Shown piece by piece: positions 23,783 through 34,771 of a stretch of DNA of 64,000 bases. The DNA lies in contig NC_135558.1 in the NCBI RefSeq assembly GCF_964340395.1, forward strand, positions 14,983,500 through 15,047,499, given 5' to 3'. The translations under genes were made by a program, and so were the position numbers. How positions within the stretch are numbered: the stretch's first letter is position 1; each line of letters begins with the position of its first letter. A model generated the notes under the pieces. It was not told the origin of the DNA. It saw only the letters and a program-made list of their open reading frames with translations, and did no database searches. This stretch comes from Glandiceps talaboti. Lineage: Eukaryota; Hemichordata; Enteropneusta; Spengelidae.

Positions 23783-26700
23783 CATACATACATACATACA
23801 TACATACATACATACATACATACATACATACATACATACATACATACATACATACAAAGAGACAGCCACAGATAGATAACCAATGGTTAAGTATTTGATG
23901 AATTCCTGATACCTAGCCTTATCACACCACATGAAACACATTAGGTTTGATATGTTGTATCAATGCTTCAAAGTTATTGACACATTGCAATGGACGATGT
24001 TATTTAAAACAGACACCAGACGAAGTACCAGAATTTAAACAGGCGATGCAGGATCTATTTGACACGTGTACAGTGCTGTGTAACAGACTGTTGGAGATAA
24101 TGGGAAGAGGTTTGAAATTGGAGGTATGTATCAAAGTTAATGATAAGCTGACAGACAATTGTAACAAATTAAGAATTTTGATATCTAAACAAAACACATC
24201 TGAAATAAAATTATTATCATTCATTTATGTCCAGTTCCATAGTGAGGAATAAAAGAGATTGAGGAACTTGTTTACACCTATATACCAAACAGGAGATATG
24301 ATAGGCTTGCCTAAATTGCTGTAAGGAACCACATTTTTCTTGATTTTACTGATCAGGAAATGCCAAATCCTATCAACATCCCACAGACTTACAATATTTG
24401 ACATACAAGTCATCGTACTTGATTCATAACTGTTTCATATAGGTTTATTCATTGATGTAATACGTAGTGATGCCATTCAAGTGCATACACTCATATTATC
24501 AAACATGATCTTTCTTTTAAGACTTTGACCTTGACAGTCTTTTTCAGGGTCAAATGGCCAAATTTGGGTTAGCTTTTTGAATCAATCATTTCAAGTGATG
24601 ATGGTGTTTTAATCATGACTTGAGTTTCACTATATGAGGGATATGCACGTCACTTAATTTCACAACCTTGGACTGTATAGCAACATGGCAGCTACATGTA
24701 TATTTGTGATAAAAAAAGCATATTTTGCCTGCTATCTCCAAAAGTATGGACACCGTTCAACTGTCTACCCTGACATTATCAATAGTGAGCTTTCTAATGA
24801 GACACTAACCTTTGACCTTGACAAACATTTTAAAGGTTAAATTTTTCTTTCTATGTTAACTTAAGAAGTTGAATAAACAAAGACTCTTTAAATATATATA
24901 CTCCATAGATAAGATTTATGTTTATGTCTTGACCTTTTACCATGATCACTATATTCAAGGTCAAAAAAATAAAAATCAACTAACAAATTGGTCAATAAGA
25001 TATGAACTTTTGTATCTAGAAACATCATTAAAATTTGCACTATAACTTTGCAATATAACACACCAGTTTGGGTCTATGTCTTCAATGAAGGCTTGTTCAA
25101 AGTGCAAAATATAAAAATTGTGGAAAGTTTCAGCTACTGAGACTATTGTACATTTGATAAATGTACTGTTTGTATAACTAGCACCCCAATTCAGCACTAG
25201 TCTAGAGTTCTAAACTGGTACAGTATTACGTATTAAAAACTTCATTACTAATACCAGTCTTGTCAAGACGGTTGTTCGAACACATATATCTGTGCTCCCC
25301 CAACCGTGTTCATATAAACACGATGACGTCGTCGCATCCCCGCTTGATTTTAACTTAAGCAGATTCAAGGTGGAGTCCTGGTTGGACATTTGCATATTAG
25401 TGCAGTCCTAGAAATATTAGAAAGGTCAAAAACGTTTCAGTATCAAATGAATATTAATGAGCGATGATGACAGCCTGTCAGTTTGTGATGGATTACTACT
25501 GACATGTGCCCTTGTGCTTCGTTCACTACAGAGGAGCACCACAATTTAACACATTTTGTAACCATTTTGACAAGACTGGTATTAGCAATGAAGTTTTTAA
25601 TATGTAAATGTAATACTGCACCAGTTTAGAACTCTAGACTACTTCAACACTAAAAGGGAGTCACTTGATATGTTTGTATTAACTTTCAGGACCCGTTTTT
25701 GTTTGTGAAAGCAAATAAACTTGCCGGTACAGCTGCAAATGACACGACAATGAGGACATTGTATTACCCACCTATTCCTGAAAATATACAACTTAAACCA
25801 AACCAAATACGATGTGGGGAACATTCTGATTATGGATCTCTCACACTACTCTTCCAAGACAATCATGGTGGACTCGAAGTAAGTATTATTTTTAATGAGC
25901 AATAACTGCAGTTAGATTTATTTTGGAACTTAAAGTTAACTTTATGTTGGAAGTCTCTCAGAATGTTACATAAATTCAGAAAGTAAAATTTCTACATTAT
26001 AACTTATGTCAAGAGCCCTTCGTGATCAAATAAATGAAATTTCACAAGAGTGATATTGGGTTTAGATTAGTGATGAACTATGCTACATTTCACTTTGCCA
26101 TCATTAATTCATAGATTCAAAGCAAACAGGTGATGCCATGCCAAGAATTAAAGACATTTTTGTAATAACATTTGGGTCATTGAGAGTCATTTCATGACTC
26201 AACATTACTTGCATTATGAGTGATTGCCAAGAAAAAATAACTGAAATTCATTTATTGTCCAGGTTAGTTCCATGCCATGGGCATTTGTGTCACAACATGT
26301 ATATGCAGTAGGGGAACATGAATATTCATTGCTTTAATTAATTGTAGTAAGCACTTAGGAGTCATGAATATTTCATCTTGGTTTTTATCTACAATCATGC
26401 GTAATCCCAGTAATGTAAAATCATGACATGATTCTCCAAGAGGAAGTTGACAGAACTGCCTTAAGTTTATTGCCCAGAGTGACGTTCCCCTTAACCAGAA
26501 CCACAATGAATATTGCAATACTAGTATGGGCTTGGTTGACAGCAAAACACAAATGTTTGCTGGTGCTGCTATATGCTATAAATGCCACATTATCAACAGT
26601 TACTCTTAATTTCTGTTTGATTGAATGTCACCAACAGTTACTAGTAGTGGGTATTTGAAATATTATTCTTTGATAGTACTGACTAAAGGTAACTCGTCAG

Positions 26701-27649
26701 TCTAAGAAAACATCTATATTGATATTACAAAAATGAATATATATTATTTGAAATTTAGTAACAGAACTATAATCTTTTCAAATGGTGATACGCCATCATC
26801 ACCAAATATATATATATTTGAAGGCTGACCTCTGGTAAAATGATGACAAGATTTCATATTTAATACATAATTGTGTTTTTATTTAACCCCTCAGCTCAAA
26901 GCAAAAGATGGCAACTTTATTCCAGCCAATCCCATAGAAGGTACAGTCGTTGTGAATATTGCAGATCTGATGCAGAGGTGGACGACAGATAAACTGATTT
27001 CAACTGTAAGAACCATGTTTATTGTTAACAAATATTGTGATCATTCGATGATTAAGGAGTAGCAGTGCATTGTTTAGTCTGTTAGTCCCAACAGTCTAAG
27101 CTCAAAGGGGGCTGCTGCAATCGGTCTAGTCTGTATGTTAGTGCATTGGTGTGTGAGTGCATCATGGTGTATCTATCAGTCTCTGATATGCACTAAATTC
27201 AAATCCAAACTTCCTGGGCACAAATGTGATATACATGTGCCATGCGTGGCATATGCAACTCCTCACTTTGGTCAGAAGGATGGCCATATTTATCTGAAAA
27301 AATACACCGTGGCTGGGTTCTATATCTTCAAAAAAGACATTATTATAATAATTCTCCACTATTTAGCCCTATATTGATTTGTTTAAAATTTCTTCACTAC
27401 ATGTATATTGATTTGGCAATTTGCTATTCACTTGAAATGGTAAATGTTAAGCTTGCTCATTTCTGTTTACAGGTTCATCGTGTTGTCATACCTGATATCG
27501 CAGCTTCCAAAACGTCATGTCGACAATCGTTGGCCTACTTCAGCCATCCTGATTCAGCCACTGTAGTACGATGTATCGATGGAAATGACAAATATCCTCC
27601 TATAACTGGTGGTGATTATTTGCAACAAAAATTTGAAGTAACCTATTGA
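19644..27649 (+). CDS. Copy D: isopenicillin-N-synthase-like 2OG-Fe(II) dioxygenase, seven exons, complete
   Basis: Exons: 19644-19808, 21053-21174, 23135-23201, 24013-24123, 25690-25878, 26895-27005, 27473-27649; 942 bp, 313 residues, all GT-AG, phases 0, 2, 0, 0, 0, 0. The start ATG (MANDSEVPVVDF) matches the start of F, G and H. DIOX_N about residues 7-115; oxygenase core about 160-280. Ligands: H200 and D202 in GEHSDYG, H257 in VHRVVIP, R272 and S274 in CRQSLAYF. Relative to B/C it lacks one codon each in exons 2, 3 and 4. AATAAA signals at 28469 and 28477 are about 820 bp past the stop and may or may not be used. Nearest relative is F, a direct duplicate. Substrate unknown. Confidence 0.93.
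21352..21753. mobile_element. MITE with AGCTAAAATGA-type terminal inverted repeats in intron 2 of copy D
   Basis: The left end TA-CAGCTAAAATGATGT with ..ttcactca.atgacatga is inverted at the right end (gtcaatgagtgaaacacc, cctcattttagcta-TA). Likely TA target duplication. Non-coding. A related, larger copy lies at 50030-50667. Copy F lacks this insertion. Confidence 0.78.
22198..22262. repeat. Short tandem repeat (gctaatatat)n in intron 2 of copy D
   Basis: Five to six imperfect units of 10-11 bp, including gctaatat and ggtaatatat forms. Absent from copy F. Confidence 0.75.
22590..22895 (+). mobile_element. Probable LINE 3' UTR remnant in intron 2 of copy D
   Basis: Non-coding stretch from atggtccacggccatacc to cataataaagattgaattga. 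The ending, a polyadenylation-like AATAAAG followed by short TTGAATTGAA repeats, is typical of non-LTR retrotransposon tails. The same copy sits at 34776-35088 in F, so it predates the D/F duplication. Confidence 0.5.
23442..23858. repeat. (ATAC)n microsatellite in intron 3 of copy D
   Basis: About 415 bp of CATA units, with an 80-90 bp block carrying ataaaatatacacacacata occurring twice. Same position as the 150 bp (ATAC)n tract in intron 3 of F (36817-36968). Confidence 0.94.
25197..25641. mobile_element. MITE with ~80 bp terminal inverted repeats in intron 4 of copy D
   Basis: The left arm from TA-GTCTAGAGTTCTAAACTGG, running through aaaaacttcatt and taccagtcttgtcaa, is inverted at 25560-25641. 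TA flanks both ends, suggesting a Tc1/mariner-type target site. Interior is non-coding. Copy F keeps only the right part (about 37845-37985). A diverged piece of its interior (tgtgct.ccc..c.gtgttcatataaaca) occurs at 17207-17245 in intron 1 of C. Confidence 0.83.
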
Positions 27650-27769
27650 TTGAATTATCAGAAGTTTTAAAGAATTGAAAACTCGATTATGCTAAGAAGA
27701 TCTCTCACCTATCAGGGTCATTGGATTTCTAATCATTGTATATATTAATTTATTTTCATTCAGCAAATA

Positions 27770-27951
27770 TTAATGACTCTCACATGTTGTTCCAGAATGT
27801 TGGAACTCATTGCAATACAATCAACATTCACCAGACATCTATTCTCAGTGGATACAATTTCAAAATGCAGTTGAAGACTTACTTGTTTAAACAAAACTTA
27901 TGACGTGGTCTAACCATTCATTAATACTGAGTATTGCTGGAGTTTTGATTA

Positions 27952-27989
<38 letters not shown>

Positions 27990-27995
27990 GTGAAA
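27770..27995 (+). mobile_element. LINE 3' tail downstream of copy D
   Basis: Near 27870 a frame reads FKMQLKTYLFKQNL then stop, the usual last residues of CR1/Jockey-like reverse transcriptases. It is followed by about 60 bp and a (TTGA)n tail at 27950-27986, as expected of a retroposed 3' end. Its counterpart is at 40010-40238. Confidence 0.6.
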
Positions 27996-28590
27996 GTGAT
28001 GTAAAATCCACTGTGTTACAAACAAGCGATGGCATTAGTTTTTAAAATGAACTGCATAGTCATCTATCTGAAGGAGACAAGCTTTTAGGAGTCATGAATA
28101 TAAAATGTGCATCTAGTTAATATGCATGTCTGCTAAGACCTGCTGAAAGGTGATGTGAGGTGAAAAAGAGTTTCAATTTGGTGCTTGTTGGCAATCGAGG
28201 AAATTTTATGTGATAAGGACATCATGAAATTATTCCTTATGACTATCATGATGTCATATCACATACATTTTGCTTATTTTTTTTAATGGCATTCCCTTTT
28301 AATCACATTTTATATGAACACTTGAGCGTTATAAAGATTTAACGTTATAGTTAAAAATCTATAGTCTGATTTGTGATATGGAATTTGTATATGATACATT
28401 GATTTCTATATCTCTGATGCAGGTGCCATATGTTGAATTCTGTATCCAAGATGATTAGTTTCATATGAAATAAAATAATAAAATCAGGTGTAGTTATGGG
28501 TGTTCTTTCTTGAAAACCACCCCAGTGGTGTTGTTCTGACCTACAGATAATTTGTGTTGTACCAAACAAGTGTAACCCATAAAATAGACT
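27996..28590. other. 3' flank of copy D
   Basis: AT-rich, no supported gene. Holds candidate polyadenylation signals (AATAAA at 28469 and 28477) in a stretch well conserved downstream of F (40700-40730). Confidence 0.4.
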
Positions 28591-28604
28591 GGGGGGGGGG
28601 GGGA

Positions 28605-29345
28605 TATTTTTTTAGCTCAACTGAACTGAGGTTAAGGAGTGTTATAGGCATGGTGAAGTGTCTGTTTGTGTGTCTGTGTGTATGTAAACGACTTAAAAAG
28701 TAAAAAACCTAGGGACCGGTTGCCTTGGTATTTGGTGGGGACATTACATTATCTCAAATGAAAATGATTACAAAAGAGATGTGCATTTTGGGTAAAAATA
28801 ACTTAACCTCCAAAACTGCAGGGCAGATTTGACTGAACCTTTGTGGGAATGTTCTTGGGGTTGTTTAGTTTAAGAATTGTCCATGACAATATGATCTTAT
28901 CAGTGATATGTAAATTAGGGCTAACTGTGCGCTTTTGGTCAAAAGTCTATAATTCCAAAATTACAGAACAGATGTGGCTGAGATGCTGTGGGAATGTTTT
29001 AAGGGGTGTTTAGATTAAAATGTATTCTTGATATGATGATCTCATCAGTGATATGCAAATTAGGGCTAAAAATGTGTCTTTTTGGTGAAAAATCTGTAAT
29101 TCAAATACTACTGAGCAGATTTGGCTGAAATTTGGTGGGAGGGTTCTCAGGGCTGTTCAGTTAAAAAAATGAACATGACCTGATGATTCCATCAGTGATA
29201 TGCAAATTAGGGTTAAAATGTCATTTTTGTCATAATCTTTAATTCAAAAGTACTGAGGAAAATTGGGATGAAATTTAATTTGGATGCCTATAGGGATATG
29301 TACATGAAGATGTAGTCACGATTTTAGCATCCCATCAGTTTCTGG
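28605..29345 (+). repeat. Element with ~145 bp tandem core and GTCTGTGT tract (family 2, copy 1)
   Basis: Starts ttttagctcaactgaactga with a short self-complementary end, then a TGTCTGTTTGTGTGTCTGTG tract, then about four units of roughly 145 bp (gcagatttggctgaaatttg, gtgggagggttct, atcagtgatatgcaaattag). Repeated at 40848-41592, with a truncated start at 58914-58985. A run of 13 G sits just before it. Same architecture as the elements at 7738, 52650 and 61697 but a different sequence. Confidence 0.72.
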
Positions 29346-29642
29346 AGGTATTATCTGCAGTTTTTGTTCAAAATAATTTGACACAACTGGTCCAAGCAAT
29401 CAAGGCCATGCCATTAGCAGCAGCAGTGAAGTGATAATGCATATTACAAGGATAACAACATAGTGACAGGTAGGTAAGTGAACAAAGAATCAAATTATAT
29501 ATGTTAATATGCCTAGCAACAAGACCATGCCCATAGCAACATCCAAATGATGGTTTATGTTGCAAAGTTGAAAACTAGGAAGGGTAGGCAAGTGAATAAT
29601 GATTCCCGAAAATGTATGCAAATATGCCTAGCAACAAGACAA
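29346..29642. repeat. Conserved non-coding block of the D unit with internal near-repeats
   Basis: Contains two similar stretches (gcctagcaacaagac and nearby aagtgaa.aa.gattc). Nearly identical to 41580-41872 in the F unit. No coding signature. Confidence 0.5.
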
Positions 29643-29836
<194 letters not shown>

Positions 29837-29851
29837 TATTATGAAATAATA

Positions 29852-30110
29852 GACAGCGGCCACAACCGCTGATCTGTCGGTCTACCAACACTCCCCATGG
29901 CGGTAATAATCCTGCTTACAGACAGAGAAAGTCGAGACTCGATTCTTATTCTGATTCATATTTTCTAGAGGGACTTGGACTGTCAGAATCAATACAAATC
30001 CTAACTTACTCCACCAGCAAACTGGACTTTACCATCCAATCTGAAACGACACAAAATGATGGAAATAGATGTAAATAAAGACATCTGGCAACTTCCACCA
30101 TATCACATTT
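29852..30110 (+). repeat. Dispersed repeat, copy 1 of 3
   Basis: Carries cgctgatctgtcggtctacc, ctccccatgg, cctgcttacagacagag, gactcgattct.attctgat and acttactccacc. Also at 42019-42255 (same strand, in the F unit) and inverted at 51935-52150 upstream of H. It may encode nothing; family unknown. Confidence 0.7.
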
Positions 30111-30158
30111 TAATAATATTATATATCATCATGAGGCCAAGGAGTTTTTAACACTATC

Positions 30159-30246
30159 TTACGTATTGCGAACGATTACACCAGTAAAATACACCCACAT
30201 GCATACGTACATGCCCATGAGCTTTTCACGTCCATGTCTGTTAACA

Positions 30247-30247
<1 letters not shown>
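30159..30247 (-). other. Displaced fragment of copy-A-like intron 1
   Basis: Matches positions 111-199 almost base for base (attgcgaacgattacaccag, catgagctttt, cgtccatgtctgttaacaa). It lies between the end of the D duplication unit and the (GTAT)n tract that leads into E exon 4, so it marks two rearrangement joints. Confidence 0.85.
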
Positions 30248-30248
<1 letters not shown>

Positions 30249-30277
<29 letters not shown>

Positions 30278-30370
30278 TGTGTGTGTGTCTTTGTGTGTGT
30301 GTATGTATGTATGTATGTATGTATGTATGTATGTATGTATGTATGTATGTATGTATGTATGTATGTATGC
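30249..30370. repeat. (GTAT)n/(GTGT) microsatellite at a rearrangement joint in E
   Basis: About 120 bp of GTAT units with a GTGTGTGTCTTTGTGTG interruption. Corresponds to the right part of the compound repeat in intron 4 of B (4300-4350). Confidence 0.9.
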
Positions 30371-30440
30371 GTGTATTCTTGCATGTGTCAAAGTGGATAT
30401 TACTATTCTTATTCATATCAGTAAATGGGGATAAACTTAC

Positions 30441-30698
30441 TATGTTTAAACCCTTGGCCATTACCGCCAAGAGGCGCATACTCAGTTTGGTGCAACCATT
30501 ATAGAAATCACCCAAAACTTCTCTCAGTAAGATCTTCATCTGGCGTTGGCTCGTGCAGCAATAACAACAAAATATATCGATACATGTAATATCAGTGTAT
30601 TAATTGATTTATTACATGAATCTTGAAAACAATATCTTAGACTTCTTAATTCTAGTTAAACAGGCCTAGGTACAAAGGCACACATACACAAATATATA

Positions 30699-30731
<33 letters not shown>

Positions 30732-31420
30732 TTCCGCCCACCCACCCATTCATCCATACACATCCACTCATCTATCTATTTACATCAAATACATACTTCA
30801 TGTTTACCATACATATATTTAGTAAATTTCAAACATATCTATATATTTTATTTATTTTTTGTCTGTATCTCCATCAAATTTAGTTTGCTGAAAACATTAA
30901 CGAAGTCACCCAAAATATCTGATCAATTCTGATATTTTTATATTTTATTTGTATATGTGTTTAGGGGGGACATTTAAGTATTTATATATTATCATCATAC
31001 CTTGTGTTTCAACCTTGGTAAATAGTTGAAGCATTCCTTGGGATCTGCATGTAAACTGTCAGGATTTGCCTTGAAAATATGTACTGAAATACATCCACTT
31101 CCATACGTACCCGGCCCAGGGTCTTTTCACGTCCACATTGGTTAACAGCACCATCGTGACAGTACCCTTGTCTCGCCCTTGTCGAGTACCAGTCCAATAC
31201 GATAATCAATCTACTAGTTGCAAGCTTTAATAGCACCGCTTACCTTTTCTGGATGTATGCCATGGTTCTTCAAGTAAATAAATCTTATGGTACTAAACGC
31301 GTGGTGTATTCCATCCACTAATGATGATTGTACTTTCTCCTCATCACATACCGTGTCCTTGTCTAAACTGTACGCACTGAAGTCTATCACTGGGATTTCA
31401 GTCTGCGAATGGGATGCCAT
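30441..31420 (-). pseudogene. Copy E: rearranged dioxygenase pseudogene (exons 1, 3 and 4 only)
   Basis: Exon 1 at 31420-31244 is an open 59 codons (MASHSQTEIPVIDF...GIHPEK) with a good GTAAGC donor and two extra residues compared with B. Exon 2 is gone: the 5' part of intron 1 joins directly to the end of intron 2 near 31077. Exon 3 (31069-31001) starts one base late at its acceptor. Exon 4 (30549-30441) has a net 5 bp deletion that shifts the frame. Exons 5-7 are missing. No active site remains, so it cannot be a working enzyme. All parts are closest to B, except that an A-like piece of intron 1 lies beyond exon 4 at 30159-30247. Confidence 0.88.
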
Positions 31421-31690
31421 TTTGTAGCTACCCTCGGCTCTTTGACGATATCACAGTCAGGTCGGGGTCACAAGGTTAAATGTCTGTGACTCATTTCACC
31501 ATATATTTTCTGAAACCTAGGAATTTGTATATTATGAAATTTTGACTTTAAAGGTCATCTTAGGGGGGAACCGTTTGATTGGGAAGGGGTGCTGAAGGAT
31601 TAGGAAGGGAAAATTTGTTGTGGGCTTCTGAAAGAGAGCAATAGAGTCTCTGATAATTTGACAATGAAGACAAGTTTGTGTACGTGTCAG
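31421..31690. promoter_or_regulatory. B-like upstream region of pseudogene E
   Basis: Nearly identical to 7304-7560 (tagctaccctcggctctttg, gtcggggtcacaaggttaaa), so E was duplicated together with its promoter side. Whether it still drives transcription is unknown. Confidence 0.5.
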
Positions 31691-31929
31691 GGCGAAACAA
31701 GTAGTAAAATATTGTCACAAGTGTTCGAAAGTTTGATCCACTCGTCGAGAACTGGCATAGAACAAGTCGAATTCCGACAGTGATTGTGTTCTTGCCTGGT
31801 GGCTATAGGCAGCAAACGGTAGGCATCCGAACACATTCATCATTAAGAGGCTAGGGAGCCTTCAGTAATAATTATTATGGGGGGGGGGGGACTTTCCGGC
31901 AAGGACAGAATCACTGTCAGAATTTGTGT

Positions 31930-32445
31930 TGTTCTAGCTCTTTCTGTTTGATTGGGTCAGAAAAAAAAGTGACCCAAATTCATTGTGTCTGTTTGTTGTA
32001 CATGTAGTTGTTTATCAAACTAGTAGAAAGATAACTGACCCGAATTCATTGTGATTAGATTTAGATATAGGGGTAGCTCTTCTTTCTGTCTGCTTGTTTG
32101 GGTTGGTCATCAAACGGGCAGAAAAAAATGCCCCGAATTCGTTTTGTCTGATTGGGTTTTGAGTAGACGAGCGAGGGGTTTGGGGGTTAGTTCTTCGAGT
32201 TTGTCTGTCTGTTCGGGTTTCAGGTAAAACAGACAAATAAAAGAAAGAAAATTCGACCCAAATTCATTGTCTGTCTGTTGTAGTCGAAAAAAATAAAATA
32301 CATCGACACGAATTCATCGTCTGATTGGACCAAGTAGAGGCACAGAGGTGAAGGTCTTCTTTCTATCTGTTTGTTTGGGCTGATTATGAAACAGACAGAA
32401 AGAAAAATCGGTCTAGATTTTTTTCTGTCTGCTTAGTTTTGAGTT
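31930..32445. repeat. Degenerate ~100 bp tandem array with GTCTGT and CCCGAATTCATTGT motifs
   Basis: Motifs such as gacccaaattcattgtgtct, gtctgtctg, gtttgggttggtcatcaaac and cagaaaaaaatg recur about five times at irregular intervals of 70-110 bp. Not seen at copy B, so it entered after the B/E duplication or was lost from B. No gene. Confidence 0.6.
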
Positions 32446-32555
32446 TAAACCTCGGCGCGAAAAAGCTTAACACCACAAAAACAACAACCAAAAATCAACT
32501 GCAGTTAGGACGCCGTCTGCAACTTACAAACACAGGCACTCCAGTGATTACTAAT

Positions 32556-32730
32556 AAGTATTCTCCGTCAGTCATGTGCCCATGGTCACAAGTCAATTGG
32601 ATATTGAAAAAATACATATATCAACCTTCATAGTATCTTGTTATGTTGTGCCAAATCGTTGCATGCATGCATCATACAGTCACCACGTGTCTTGGCACAT
32701 GCGCACTTGCTTTTCCACATGTGTGTGTAC
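32556..32730. repeat. Segment shared with 8458-8740
   Basis: Continues the B/E duplication upstream: gtattctc.gtcagtcatg, tggatattgaaaaaatacat, atcaaccttcatagtatctt. The G-rich tract of the B-side copy is missing here. Confidence 0.7.
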
Positions 32731-33310
32731 ATGTACGTGTGTGCTGTTGAGTTTGATTCACCTGTTGACTACGCTCGAGCTCATCATAGGCTACGTGCTA
32801 ACAATGTCCCTCTATGACGTCCCAAAATTCTGTGGTTTAGGTGGGACCAGAAAAACCCGAAAACTCTCGAAGTAAATCCAAAGGGAACTGACTGAAAAAA
32901 GGTCATTTTAAGGTGTTTGCAGATGCTTTTTTAAAGTTTTAAAAACAGTATACATTTCACAAACGTAAACTCGGAAACGTCCATTCGAAGTTAATGAATA
33001 TTTCATAGAAAATTATGAAGGAATGTTGTTGTGTAAAGGAAGATTATATTGTGATTTGTTTCTTTCAGATAATGATGTTGATATTATTCTTAGAAAATGA
33101 TAATAAACATGACGGCAAAAAATGTTCCATTCCGATAACATGACATCTTCAGAAAATAGGGTAGGTAGTTTAAAAAAAGAGAAAGAAAGGTAGAAATTGC
33201 TTCAGCTTGTTTACTTCAAAGCCAAAGAAGTGTTATGTACTATTTACTATCATATGTACTGGACCTGCGACGACCTCATCCTGTCACGTGACATTGTAAA
33301 CGCTATCACA

Positions 33311-34731
33311 ATGGCGAACGAGGTGCTAGTGGTGGACTTCTCGGCCTACAGCGTTGACAGAAATTCACCGGATAGTGAGCTTTTTCCGAAGCTGATTGAT
33401 GACGTACACGATGCATTTACTAACACTGGGTTTGTATACTTGACAAATCATGGAATCGATGAAAGAATGGTGAGCACTCGCGATATTAAAGGTCTAGCCT
33501 AATGCAGTTTTTGGTTCCGGGGCCCCTGTTCGTCCGGCGTCCATATTATATGTCTCAGTTTCTTTATTGACATAATAGTTGGATTTTCTTAGTGTTTTGG
33601 GGGTAAATTCAACCATGTATGCATAATACATGTACATCTATGTGTCAACTATTAACACTTGTTCTTGGATTAGGTGTCCTTGAAGGTAAAACCTCACGGA
33701 TTTCGGAGCTAATGGGTTGTTTTTTGCAGTGATTTTCTCCTAGATCCACTATAAAAAGGGGGTATTTTCATTGAAATATTCGAGGAAAAGGGGTACTTTT
33801 GAAATTTCGCTAACAAGCATGGGTACCCACCCATCCAGGGACTGACACTGCGTATTTTAGGTGTTGCAGGTAGAAAGATTTATATTGTACTATGTATTAG
33901 CATATATAGGCAGTTTTATGTATTAATGGGGTCAACCTGGGGACAGCTTTAGATTGTCCACGTGACACGAGATACGTGCGATGTTGCACAATGCCACCTG
34001 TTCTGTTGTATGTATAAAGAGATGGAAAAATGACTTTGCTTTGCTGTTGTTTTATCTTGCACATATTGCTTGAAACTTCTCATGGTCACAGTGGCGTGCT
34101 CGTCGTTGCAGGTATAGTTGGGACTTAAATATATGATCATGCTGGAAAAAAGAGGGTAACAAGTCCCAAGTGAAATGAGTGGTGGATGGGGGGGGGGGTG
34201 TAGGGGTAGTGTATCAGCTAGACACAAAATGTAAAAGGGTGACTCACACAAGCAGATGCAATGCGGTACACCACTCAAATAAAAAACACCCAGTGTAAAA
34301 CATTGCTGTATAAACAATTAAAAGAAAACTAGGAATCTGTATATTTTGTGTAATATCTCATATGCAGCCAGTAAAAAAAAACATCATTTTGTGGAAATGG
34401 TAAAATAATGTGCACTTGGTATAATTATTTTGCAGATAAAAAATGCTTTCACAATTTCAAGACGATTTTTTGAGTTACCCACAGAGGTTAAGGTGAAGCA
34501 TGCCAGACCACTTGACCACTCAAGTAACGATGGGTATGTTGGGATTGAAGTTGAAACGTAAGTTGAACAATTAAAGTTGTCAGATGGAAGATAATTGCTT
34601 ATTTGGAAATGGAACTTTCAAATAAGATAGACACATGTAAAGACAGAGTAGAAGTGTTGTTTAGACATGTTCTGATTACTTACATGATCTTATTACACTG
34701 TGGAATTTCAGTGTTTATTTTGAATATATTA

Positions 34732-34771
<40 letters not shown>

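Noticed and set aside
25639-25824. Minus-strand frame opposite exon 5 of D (also opposite exon 5 of F, G and H)
   Set aside because: Antisense shadow of a conserved exon; conserved only because the sense strand is.
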